Shown one piece after another: positions 7,273-15,238 of a DNA stretch of 40,236 nucleotides. This DNA is from Bacteroidales bacterium. GTDB lineage: Bacteria; Bacteroidota; Bacteroidia; Bacteroidales; VadinHA17. The notes beneath the pieces were generated by a model, which was given only the letters and a program-made list of their open reading frames with translations, was not told where the DNA came from and made no database searches. Both the position numbers and the translations under genes were made by a program. Where the stretch lies: NCBI GenBank assembly GCA_029932855.1, contig JAOZPG010000019.1, positions 1-40,236 of the forward strand. The letters run 5' to 3'. How positions within the stretch are numbered: the stretch's first letter is position 1; every line of letters begins with the position of its first letter.

Positions 7273-8958
7273 ATGCTGAAAAAACTACATATCCAGAACT
7301 ATGCACTTATCTCTGAACTTGATATGGAGTTCGATAAGGGACTTACCATAATCTCGGGTGAAACAGGAGCGGGAAAGTCTATATTGCTTGGTGCATTATC
7401 ACTGATACTGGGACAGAGGGCTGATACAGGGGTGCTGAATGATAAGACGGTCAAATGTATTGTTGAGGGCAGCTTCAGTATAGGGAAAAATGAATACAGG
7501 GAATTTTTTGACACGAACAATCTCGATCAGGATGAACTTACAATACTCAGGCGGGAAATAAATATTGCCGGTAAGTCAAGGGCATTTATTAATGACACGC
7601 CGGTGAGTCTGAATGTTCTGAGAGAGCTTGGAATAAAACTGGTGGATATACATTCTCAGCATCATAATATACTATTGGCTGATAATCGTTTCCAGCTTAA
7701 AGTTGTGGATGCTTTTGCAGGAAACGGCAAGCTGCTGGAGTCTTATGGAAAGGAATATAATAGATATAGAAAGCTGTTGACCGGCTATACCGGGCTGAGG
7801 GAGAGGAATGAAAAGGCCAGGTCGGAGCTTGACTATTTTCAGTTTCAATACAGGCAGATGGAGGAAGCAAAACTAAGGGAAGGAGAACAGCAGGAACTTG
7901 AAGAGGAGCAAAAGATATTAAATCACTCAGGAGAGATAGTTGCTTCCCTGAATGCAGTACACCAACACCTTTCATCTGAAGGAAGTGGTATGCTGGAGAA
8001 TTTAAGGGAGATAAGAAAACTTTTTGAAAAGATAAGGGAGTTCTATTCCCCGGCAGCTGAATTATATGAGCGTTTTGACAGTGTGGAGATTGAATTGTCG
8101 GATATTGATTCAGAGCTGGAAATGCTTGCGAGTAAAGTGGAAAATGATCCTTCAAGACTTGCTTTTGTTGATGAAAGGTTAAATCTTATTTACGGGCTTG
8201 AACAAAAGCATAATGCCGATTCTGTTGAACATCTCATAAAAATAAGGGAGGAGCTTAAAGAGTCTATTGAAGGGATAAGCTCATCTGATGAAGAATTGCT
8301 TGCCATGGAGGCTGAACTTGCAGAACGTAAGGCTTTGCTGGGAAAAATGGCAGGGGAGCTTTCCGGGCGGCGGACTGACTCACTCGAGGGGATAAGTGAG
8401 AGAATGATTAACATTTTACAGAAACTGGGAATTCCCAATGCGGCTTTTTCTGTTAAACAGGCAAGGCTTGAGGAACTTTCTCCCACGGGTGTGGACCGTG
8501 TTGATTTTCTTTTCTCCGCAAATAAGAACACCCGGCTTCAGGATCTTAAGAAGGTTGCATCAGGAGGAGAATTATCGCGTGTTATGTTAAGCCTTAAATC
8601 CCTGATTACTGCTGTGCCTTCTGGCAGGCAGGCTGGTTCTTCCCTCCCGACAATAATACTGGATGAGATAGACTCGGGAGTATCGGGAGATATTGCCGAC
8701 AGGGTGGGAGAGATAATATATGCCATGGCTTCAGATATGCAGGTCATAAATATCACCCACCTTCCGCAGATAGCCAGCAAGGGCCTTAAGCATTACCTGG
8801 TATATAAGTCGGATGATGAACACTCCACGCGTACAATGATAAAGCTGCTAAGCAGTGAAGACAGGCTAATGGAGATTGCTAAAATGCTTAGCGGAAAGGA
8901 AATGAGTGAAGCAGCTGTTGAAAATGCCAGGATTTTGCTTAGTAGTTCCAAAGATTGA
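7273..8958 (+). CDS. recN: DNA repair protein RecN
   Basis: RecN is an SMC-like ATPase that acts on DNA double-strand breaks in the cytoplasm. The Walker A motif GETGAGKS is at residues 29-36 and QHHN follows at the end of the N-terminal head. A long coiled-coil arm spans about residues 150-400. The ABC signature ASGGELSRVMLSLKS and Walker B TIILDEIDSGVSG close the ATPase head. The length of 561 residues is normal. An odd PSGRQAG stretch (residues 449-455) sits between the signature helix and Walker B. It is encoded by a GGCAGGCAGG-type sequence (8617-8637) and appears to lengthen a loop that is short in other RecN proteins. Last gene of the bamD run. Confidence 0.95.
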   Translation: MLKKLHIQNYALISELDMEFDKGLTIISGETGAGKSILLGALSLILGQRADTGVLNDKTVKCIVEGSFSIGKNEYREFFDTNNLDQDELTILRREINIAGKSRAFINDTPVSLNVLRELGIKLVDIHSQHHNILLADNRFQLKVVDAFAGNGKLLESYGKEYNRYRKLLTGYTGLRERNEKARSELDYFQFQYRQMEEAKLREGEQQELEEEQKILNHSGEIVASLNAVHQHLSSEGSGMLENLREIRKLFEKIREFYSPAAELYERFDSVEIELSDIDSELEMLASKVENDPSRLAFVDERLNLIYGLEQKHNADSVEHLIKIREELKESIEGISSSDEELLAMEAELAERKALLGKMAGELSGRRTDSLEGISERMINILQKLGIPNAAFSVKQARLEELSPTGVDRVDFLFSANKNTRLQDLKKVASGGELSRVMLSLKSLITAVPSGRQAGSSLPTIILDEIDSGVSGDIADRVGEIIYAMASDMQVINITHLPQIASKGLKHYLVYKSDDEHSTRTMIKLLSSEDRLMEIAKMLSGKEMSEAAVENARILLSSSKD

Positions 8959-8999
8959 GACAGTCGTTGAATTATTTTTAGTAATCAGATTATTGATTA

Positions 9000-9007
9000 T
9001 ATATTTG
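9000..9007 (+). promoter_or_regulatory. -7 box for fabI
   Basis: TATATTTG matches TAnnTTTG. The predicted transcription start is near 9013, which argues that the real ATG is at 9061 rather than 9013. The -33 region is only T-rich, without a clear TTTG. Confidence 0.55.
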
Positions 9008-9060
9008 CCTGTATGAGCGCCCCGGGGCGAAAAGAATTAAACAAGCATAAAAAGAAAAAT

Positions 9061-9894
9061 ATGTCATATCAATTACTGAAAGGGAAAAAAGGAATAATAT
9101 TCGGGGCTTTAAATGAGAAGTCTATAGCATGGAAAATAGCCGAGCAGGCATATGAACAGGGAGCCAGGTTTACGCTTAGCAATGCACCTGTGGCTTTAAG
9201 GTTTGGAGAAATAAATGAGCTTGCAAAAAAGTGTGACAGTATTGTAATACCTGCAGATGCAACTAACATGGAGGGCATCAACAAGGTATTTACAGAATCT
9301 ATGGAGTTCCTGGGAGGGAAGGTGGATTTTGTGCTTCACTCTATCGGTATGTCCCTAAATGTAAGGAAGGGCAATGTATATAATGACCTGAATTATGCAT
9401 ATTTTCAGAAAACCCTTGATGTGTCGGCCCTGAGCTTTCATAAATTATTACAAACGGCTTATAAGCTGGATGCAATAAATGACTGGGGCTCAGTTGTAGC
9501 CCTTTCATATGTGGCTGCCCAGAGAACGCTTTATGGTTACAATGATATGGCTGATGCCAAGTCATTACTTGAATCTATAGCCCGCAGCTTTGGCTATATT
9601 TATGGGCGCGAGAAGAAAGTAAGGGTGAATACTATTTCACAGTCACCAACACCCACCACGGCAGGTAGCGGAGTGAAAGGTTTTGGTTCATTGCTTGATT
9701 TTACTGAAAGAATGTCTCCTTTAGGTAATGCAACAGCCGATGACTGCGCCAATTATTGTATTACCATGTTTTCTGATCTCACCAAAAAGGTGACTATGCA
9801 GAATCTCTATCACGACGGGGGATTCTCCAGCATGGGCATGAGCCTCAGGGCAATGACCCAGTACGACAAGAGCTTTGATAACTGCGACGACTAA
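9061..9894 (+). CDS. fabI: Enoyl-[acyl-carrier-protein] reductase (NADH), FabI type
   Basis: FabI catalyses the last reduction of each fatty-acid elongation cycle. This 277-residue short-chain dehydrogenase-like protein begins MSYQLLKGKKGIIFGALNEKSIAWKIA, where the glycine-poor nucleotide loop (GALNEKSIAW) is typical of FabI. The substrate-side HSIGMS follows. The catalytic pattern is YGYNDMADAKS, in which Tyr and Lys are six residues apart as in FabI. The C-terminal LYHDGGFSSMGM matches the family. A longer frame begins at 9013, but its 16 extra residues are Lys-rich, and a -7 box at 9000-9007 would put the transcript start at that codon, so I choose 9061. Confidence 0.92.
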   Translation: MSYQLLKGKKGIIFGALNEKSIAWKIAEQAYEQGARFTLSNAPVALRFGEINELAKKCDSIVIPADATNMEGINKVFTESMEFLGGKVDFVLHSIGMSLNVRKGNVYNDLNYAYFQKTLDVSALSFHKLLQTAYKLDAINDWGSVVALSYVAAQRTLYGYNDMADAKSLLESIARSFGYIYGREKKVRVNTISQSPTPTTAGSGVKGFGSLLDFTERMSPLGNATADDCANYCITMFSDLTKKVTMQNLYHDGGFSSMGMSLRAMTQYDKSFDNCDD

Positions 9895-9979
9895 GAGGGC
9901 TTATGCCTGAAACAGTATTATGCTTTTAGTATGAGCCCGGGGATGTAAGAATAGCCGGGAAGTTATCATAGGCACCTGG

Positions 9980-11344
9980 CTAAAACAGGTAGTTAAGTCC
10001 TATATACATTCCACTGTCTCCGTCCCTTTCATCAAGAGAGAAACCATAATCCAGTGCCACGATAAAGTTCTGGTTCATGGCAATGCGGAACCCGCCTCCT
10101 GCTGCATTATGAAATGAGTCTTTTTCCTCGTCGAAATAATCGCTGTATTCATCCGAGCCAAAATCCAGGCTGTTTAAGTCAACATTATAATCATATGCCT
10201 TAAGTGTTCTCCCGGTATCGAAAAAGCCGTTAAGGGCCAGATAAATATTCTGGTTAAGCACTTCAAATCTTACGAATTTCCATCTGAGTTCAAAATTACC
10301 ATATACAAAGGCATCACCTACTACCCTGTCCCTCATAACACCCCTCAGCGTTTTTCCCCCGCCAAGTCCGGAGGCAAGCATACCTTTATAAAAAGAAAAG
10401 GCCATTAAAGGTTCGGTATAGAATGATGATTTTCCGGCAAGAGTAGTCTGAAAGCCCAGACGGTATGCAAATGACAGGTTTCTTGGGATAATTGTAAAAT
10501 ACTGCCTGTGTGTAACTGCAAGTTTAAGGTTGGCATAATCTCCGTTTCCGAGAAAACCGGGTGCGGCCCTGAACACAACTTCAGTCCAGATACCTTTCAT
10601 CGGATTTGCCTCGTTATCGCGGGAGTCCCAGATAAGTCCACCCGACAGGTAGTTATAATTGCCTCCATCGGCTTCATCTTCCTGTATTATTCCCCATTCA
10701 ACATATTTGTCATAAAGGCCCGGAGTATGCGGCAGTGTGTCTGCCGGATCTTTCCCCTCATTCATCTCATCAATATTTACCGATCCTATTTTGCCACTTG
10801 CTATATTAAAACCGGCATACCACAACAGGTTCTCACCTGTCAGTTTGCCCTGGAAATCCATTTTGAACCTGAAAAGCTTTCTTGAATGCCTGTAAAACAT
10901 CCTGCTTCGGTATTCATCACTTAACATATCTTCCCATCCGGGATTGTACTTTGCTTCATAGCCGTTAAAGCCATAGAAGTCAAGACCTTTTTCCGTAAGG
11001 TAACTCAAATCTGCAGTAAGCCTGATACCGGGGATAAGGGTCTTTGAGTCGAAAGCTATACGGTTAATGCCGCTGCCCTTGGTAAAACGCGACCATTCGA
11101 TATACAGGGAATGATCATAATCGGGATATCTTACACCATCATCTCCGTAATAGAAGAAGTTTACAAGTCCGCCGTACTGGAAACCAAGGTCGGAATCAAA
11201 TGAAATTGTAGGCAGTGGTCCTGCTGTCCATCCGCTTTTTACTATATCTCCCGATACAGTGTCGCGTGCAGATTCTTTAGTATCCTGTGAGTATGCCAGG
11301 GAAACAGAACTTATTAGCAGTAATGAGATAAAAAGCTTTTTCAT
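9980..11344 (-). CDS. Outer membrane beta-barrel protein of the Omp85 / BamA-TamA C-terminal type
   Basis: This 454-residue protein has a clear signal peptide (MKKLFISLLLISSVSLAYSQ, cleavage after residue 20). The rest consists of alternating aromatic beta strands typical of an outer-membrane barrel, and it ends in LNYLF. Internal features resemble the bacterial surface antigen (Omp85) barrel, such as GGGKTLRGVMRDRVVGDAFVYGNFELRW, which resembles the lid-lock VRGF/Y region, and an FFDTGR strand. There are no POTRA repeats before the barrel, so it is not BamA itself. Such short Omp85 barrels are common in Bacteroidota and their cargo is unknown. It is divergent from hutI and convergent with fabI. 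Confidence 0.75.
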   Translation of the reverse strand: MKKLFISLLLISSVSLAYSQDTKESARDTVSGDIVKSGWTAGPLPTISFDSDLGFQYGGLVNFFYYGDDGVRYPDYDHSLYIEWSRFTKGSGINRIAFDSKTLIPGIRLTADLSYLTEKGLDFYGFNGYEAKYNPGWEDMLSDEYRSRMFYRHSRKLFRFKMDFQGKLTGENLLWYAGFNIASGKIGSVNIDEMNEGKDPADTLPHTPGLYDKYVEWGIIQEDEADGGNYNYLSGGLIWDSRDNEANPMKGIWTEVVFRAAPGFLGNGDYANLKLAVTHRQYFTIIPRNLSFAYRLGFQTTLAGKSSFYTEPLMAFSFYKGMLASGLGGGKTLRGVMRDRVVGDAFVYGNFELRWKFVRFEVLNQNIYLALNGFFDTGRTLKAYDYNVDLNSLDFGSDEYSDYFDEEKDSFHNAAGGGFRIAMNQNFIVALDYGFSLDERDGDSGMYIGLNYLF

Positions 11345-11496
11345 CTTTAGTTAGTTATTTGGTTTTTAAGAAAAATATTTGACTAATATACAATATAAAT
11401 TTATAGATGCTAAAAGCCGGTATCCGTTTTTTTGAACCATCAAGCATCCCCTGCCAGTGGTTTTTTTCTTAATTTAGCAGGTAAATAATTCCATAT

Positions 11497-12741
11497 ATGC
11501 TACTTATAAAAAATATTAAACAGTTGCTGCAGGTCAGGCAGGAAAGGCTTAAATGGCTTGCGGGCAGTGAAATGGCCGGGCTTCCTTTCCTTGAGGATGC
11601 CTATTTGTATATAGAGGGGGATAAGATTGTTGACTTTGGAGTGATGGAGGATATTAAACCGGGATATCTTAAAGCTGAAATAATCGATGCTGAGGATAAG
11701 TTGGTAATGCCATCCTTTTGCGACTCGCATACTCACCTGGTGTATGCAGGAAGCAGGGAAATGGAATATGTTGATAAGATAAAAGGTCTTAGCTACGAGG
11801 AAATAGCAAAAAGAGGAGGAGGCATACTAAATTCAGTCAAGCTTCTGCAGGATACAAGTGAAGATGAGCTTTTCAGGCAGTCGCTGCCCAGGATTAAGGA
11901 AATAATAAGAATGGGAACCGGGGCTGTGGAAATTAAGAGTGGCTACGGGCTCACGACCAAAGATGAACTGAAAATGTTAAGAGTGATTAAGCGACTTAAT
12001 CAGGAAACAGATCTGAGTATAAGATCAACATTCCTGGGTGCCCATGCAGTGCCGGCTGCGTTTAAGAACAGGAGGGATGATTATGTGAGCATAGTCATTA
12101 ATGAGATGATCCCTGCCGTGGCTGCTGAGGGACTTGCAGATTTTGTGGATGTGTTTTGCGACAGGGGTTTTTTTACGGTTGAGGATACGGATAAGATATT
12201 AAGTGCTGCTGCCGGCTATGGCTTAAGACCAAAGATCCATGCAAATGAACTCGATTACTCCGGCGGGATACAGGTGGGCGTTAAACATGATGCCCTGTCT
12301 GTTGATCATCTTGAATATACCGGTGAGAAGGAGATTGACAGCTTGCTTGGTTCTGAAACCATGCCAACCCTGTTGCCCGGGGCATCTTTCTTTCTGGGAA
12401 TGGTAAACCCTCCGGCCCGAAAAATGATAGATGCAGGATTACCCATTGCCCTGGCTTCTGATTTTAATCCGGGCTCTTCCCCTTCGGGAAATATGAAAAT
12501 GATAATGTCATTTGCCTGTGTTGACCTGAGAATGACCCCTGAAGAAGCAATTAATGCAGTTACCATAAATACTGCATATGCAATGGGGCTTGAGAAGGAG
12601 ATGGGCAGTATCAGCAGGGGCAAGACGGCCAGCCTGATAATTACTAAAAAAGTTCCGGGCTACCAGTTCCTGCCCTATGCTTATGGCAGCGATCTGGTAG
12701 ATACGATTATTCTGAATGGCAAAATAAATGCTGAGACATAA
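11497..12741 (+). CDS. hutI: Imidazolonepropionase
   Basis: HutI hydrolyses 4-imidazolone-5-propanoate to N-formimino-L-glutamate in histidine breakdown. It is a metal-dependent amidohydrolase. The metal site HTH is at H78-T-H80 in PSFCDSHTHLVYAGSRE. The family signature YEEIAKRGGGILNSV, the substrate region EIKSGYGLTTKDELKMLRVI and the metal ligands in FLGAHAVP and KIHANELDYSGG are all present. ALASDFNPGSSPSGNM supplies the C-terminal catalytic Asp. The length of 414 residues is normal. The next gene acts on its product, formiminoglutamate. Genes for the first two histidine-degradation steps (hutH, hutU) are not in the window. Confidence 0.95.
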   Translation: MLLIKNIKQLLQVRQERLKWLAGSEMAGLPFLEDAYLYIEGDKIVDFGVMEDIKPGYLKAEIIDAEDKLVMPSFCDSHTHLVYAGSREMEYVDKIKGLSYEEIAKRGGGILNSVKLLQDTSEDELFRQSLPRIKEIIRMGTGAVEIKSGYGLTTKDELKMLRVIKRLNQETDLSIRSTFLGAHAVPAAFKNRRDDYVSIVINEMIPAVAAEGLADFVDVFCDRGFFTVEDTDKILSAAAGYGLRPKIHANELDYSGGIQVGVKHDALSVDHLEYTGEKEIDSLLGSETMPTLLPGASFFLGMVNPPARKMIDAGLPIALASDFNPGSSPSGNMKMIMSFACVDLRMTPEEAINAVTINTAYAMGLEKEMGSISRGKTASLIITKKVPGYQFLPYAYGSDLVDTIILNGKINAET

Positions 12742-12756
12742 ACTCTTACATTTTAA

Positions 12757-12764
12757 TATATTTG
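12757..12764 (+). promoter_or_regulatory. Candidate -7 box for ftcD
   Basis: TATATTTG matches TAnnTTTG just after the hutI stop. It would give ftcD its own transcript with a leader of about 145 nt. No good -33 box is visible. Confidence 0.45.
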
Positions 12765-12918
12765 TGTTTTTTAAATCAATAAAGAGGATAATTTAAATTA
12801 AGCAAGTGGCAGGAGTGACCCTGACTATAGAGGAGAAGGGTGGTCGTAGACAAGATAGCAGGTGGCTGTTTATTGCGGGAAATCAGGCTGCAGTGTAGCT
12901 AAATTAAATAAGAAAGCA

Positions 12919-14604
12919 ATGAATAAACAATTAATAGAATGTGTCCCGAACTTTAGTGAGGGACGGAATATGGATATCATTAAGCAGATTACAGACAGTA
13001 TTAAAGCTGTGGAAGGGGTGAAGCTGCTTGATGTGGATCCAGGTAAAGCAACAAACAGGACTGTAGTGACAATGGTAGGTGAGCCTGAGAATATTATAGA
13101 AGCGGCCTTCAGGGCTGTGAAGCAGGCATCTGAACTGATAGATATGAGTCAGCACAGTGGAGAACATCCGAGGTTTGGAGCCACAGATGTATGTCCCCTG
13201 GTGCCGGTATCCAATATCAGCATGGAAGAGACTGTAGAATATGCCCATAAACTGGCCCAAAGAATTGGTGAGGAACTGGCTATCCCGGTATATTGCTATG
13301 AGAATGCAGCACGGATAGAGAAAAGAAAAAACCTCGCAACTGTACGTTCGGGTGAATATGAGGGATTGGAGGAGAAGCTGAAAGATCCGGAGTGGAAGCC
13401 GGATTTTGGTCCCGCAATATTTAATAAATCTGCCGGTGCAACTGCTGTAAGTGCCAGGGACTTCCTGGTTGCCTATAATGTGAATTTAAATACTACCAGC
13501 ACAAGGAGGGCAAATGCCATCGCTTTTGACGTACGTGAGAGGGGACGGGTGAAACGGGAAGGGGATCCTGTTACGGGAAAGATAGTAAAGGATGATAAAG
13601 GCAATCCTGTTTATAGTCCCGGCTCCCTGAAGGCGGTTAAGGCAATTGGCTGGTTCATTGAAGAGTTTGGAGTGGCACAGATATCAATGAACCTGACAAA
13701 TATTTCAGTTACTCCTGTTCATCTTGCATATGATGAGGTTTTTAAAAGAGCTGAAGCCCGTGGTATAAGGGCCACGGGATCGGAGCTGGTGGGACTTATT
13801 CCCTTGAATGCCATGCTTGATGCAGGCAGGTATTTTCTTAGGAAACAACAGCGTTCCACGGGAGTGTCAGATAAAGAGCTAATTAAGATAGCAGTTAAAT
13901 CCATGGGCCTGAATGAGCTGTATCCTTTTAAGCCGGAAGAAAAGATCATTGAATATATGATTGAAGACAAAGGGGCAGGGAAACTTATTGATATGAGCCT
14001 GGAGGCTTTTATGGAAGAAACCGCATCGGAGTCGCCTGCACCCGGGGGAGGTTCTGTATCTGCATATATGGGTGCAATAGGCGTTGCTCTTGGTACTATG
14101 GTGGCAAACCTTTCATCCCATAAAAGAGGCTGGGACGACAGGTGGGAGGAATTCTCCGACTGGGCAGAAAAGGGAAAAGCATACCAGGAAAGGCTTCTGA
14201 GACTTGTGGATGAAGATACGGAGGCTTTTAACAGGATAATGTATGCTTTCCGCCTTCCGCAAAAAACAGGGGATGATAAAGCTGTCAGGAAGACCGCTAT
14301 TGAAGAAGCAACTAAAAATGCAATAATGGTGCCTTTAAGCGTAATGGAAACTGCTTTAAACTCTATGGAAGTGATGGCTGCCATGGCCGGATCGGGCAAT
14401 CCGAATTCTGTGTCAGATGCAGGCGTTGGTGCACTTGCTGCAAGGGCATGTGTCAGGGGAGCCTATCTTAATGTAAAGATAAATTCGGCAGGACTTGCTG
14501 ACAGGGTATTTATAAATGATGTGATGAACAAGGCAGGACAGATAGATGAGTCTGCACGGAAGAAGGAAGAGGATATATTGAAAACTGTAGAAGAGAAACT
14601 TTAG
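12919..14604 (+). CDS. ftcD: Bifunctional glutamate formimidoyltransferase / formimidoyltetrahydrofolate cyclodeaminase
   Basis: This 561-residue fusion transfers the formimino group from formiminoglutamate to tetrahydrofolate and then releases ammonia, linking histidine breakdown to one-carbon metabolism. The formiminotransferase part (about residues 1-325) starts MNKQLIECVPNFSEGRN and includes QHSGEHPRFGATDVCPLVPV and NINLTNISVTPVH-like sequence. The cyclodeaminase part (about residues 355-555) shows SPAPGGGSVSAYMGAIGVAL and the helical bundle ending NSVSDAGVGALAARACVRGA. The fused form is usual in Bacteroidota and animals. A longer frame from 12862 adds 19 Cys/Lys-rich residues with no family support, so I choose the ATG at 12919, where the conserved N-terminus begins. 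Confidence 0.94.
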   Translation: MNKQLIECVPNFSEGRNMDIIKQITDSIKAVEGVKLLDVDPGKATNRTVVTMVGEPENIIEAAFRAVKQASELIDMSQHSGEHPRFGATDVCPLVPVSNISMEETVEYAHKLAQRIGEELAIPVYCYENAARIEKRKNLATVRSGEYEGLEEKLKDPEWKPDFGPAIFNKSAGATAVSARDFLVAYNVNLNTTSTRRANAIAFDVRERGRVKREGDPVTGKIVKDDKGNPVYSPGSLKAVKAIGWFIEEFGVAQISMNLTNISVTPVHLAYDEVFKRAEARGIRATGSELVGLIPLNAMLDAGRYFLRKQQRSTGVSDKELIKIAVKSMGLNELYPFKPEEKIIEYMIEDKGAGKLIDMSLEAFMEETASESPAPGGGSVSAYMGAIGVALGTMVANLSSHKRGWDDRWEEFSDWAEKGKAYQERLLRLVDEDTEAFNRIMYAFRLPQKTGDDKAVRKTAIEEATKNAIMVPLSVMETALNSMEVMAAMAGSGNPNSVSDAGVGALAARACVRGAYLNVKINSAGLADRVFINDVMNKAGQIDESARKKEEDILKTVEEKL

Positions 14605-15238
14605 CTTCTCTCTCTATTTTCTTTTACACTACAAGAATTGTAATCCGGACTTACGCGCAACCATTTTGACTGCTTATACATCTTTTTGTAGTAATTTGGA
14701 CAGATGAAATATGGATATATCAGCTGCAGGTAAGTAACAATTATATGGAAAACAGGGATTATTTAGATTATTTCTAATTAAGTTATAAATTAGCTCAATA
14801 AGGGTATTTGTAATTATTTAAGCATCAGTAATATACATTTTGTAAGCTTTAATAAAAATATCTCAAAAAGCTTTGAAAAGCCTGATATCCTTACATTGTC
14901 TAATTTTTTACTAAATTTGTTTAACCAAAATTTAAATTTATTTAACAGTTTATACTTTATACCCTTAATAAAACAACTTAAAATCAATCTATGACAAAAA
15001 CCCCAGACTCATTTTTCTTTTTTTATTCCGGCTTAATTAAAGCTGGTGTTTTTTAGTTAAGATCATAATTACCGTTTACGAAACTTAAAAAGACATTATG
15101 TTTTCTTTATTGTTTTGTGATAGTGTATTTATATTATAATGTTATCCAAATGTTCTCAACCTGCCGGCTGGCAGGAAGTAATATAGTGAATTACTAAATT
15201 TTAAGCTCTTAATTTTTATAAACCTAAATTTTTTATCT
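14605..15238 (+). other. 634-bp non-coding leader region upstream of susC
   Basis: No credible gene is seen here. The stretch is AT-rich. It contains a -7-like TAAATTTG (14912-14919), an intrinsic-terminator-like hairpin (15028-15055) and a perfect palindrome CCTGCC-GGCT-GGCAGG (15160-15175). A CCCCAG (15001-15006) and a CTGGTG (15043-15048) flank the terminator and could pair in an alternative fold. Such a long leader before a SusC gene leaves room for regulatory RNA or attenuation, but no known RNA family was recognised. Confidence 0.5.
15028..15055 (+). terminator. Possible intrinsic terminator or attenuator in the susC leader
   Basis: The stem CCGGCTT (15028-15034) pairs with AAGCTGG (15040-15046), including one G-T pair, and is followed by TGTTTTTT. 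It sits about 190 bp before the susC ATG on the same strand. Confidence 0.45.

Noticed and set aside
9013-9060. Longer N-terminus for FabI from the ATG at 9013
   Set aside because: The 16 extra residues are Lys-rich with no family support and the -7 box at 9000-9007 puts the transcript start about there.
12862-12918. Longer N-terminus for FtcD from 12862
   Set aside because: The conserved family start is MNKQLIECVPNFSEG. The added part is Cys/Lys-rich leader DNA in frame by chance.
13719-14399. A 226-codon frame antisense to ftcD
   Set aside because: It mirrors a real, conserved gene and has the Ser/Ile-rich composition typical of antisense frames.
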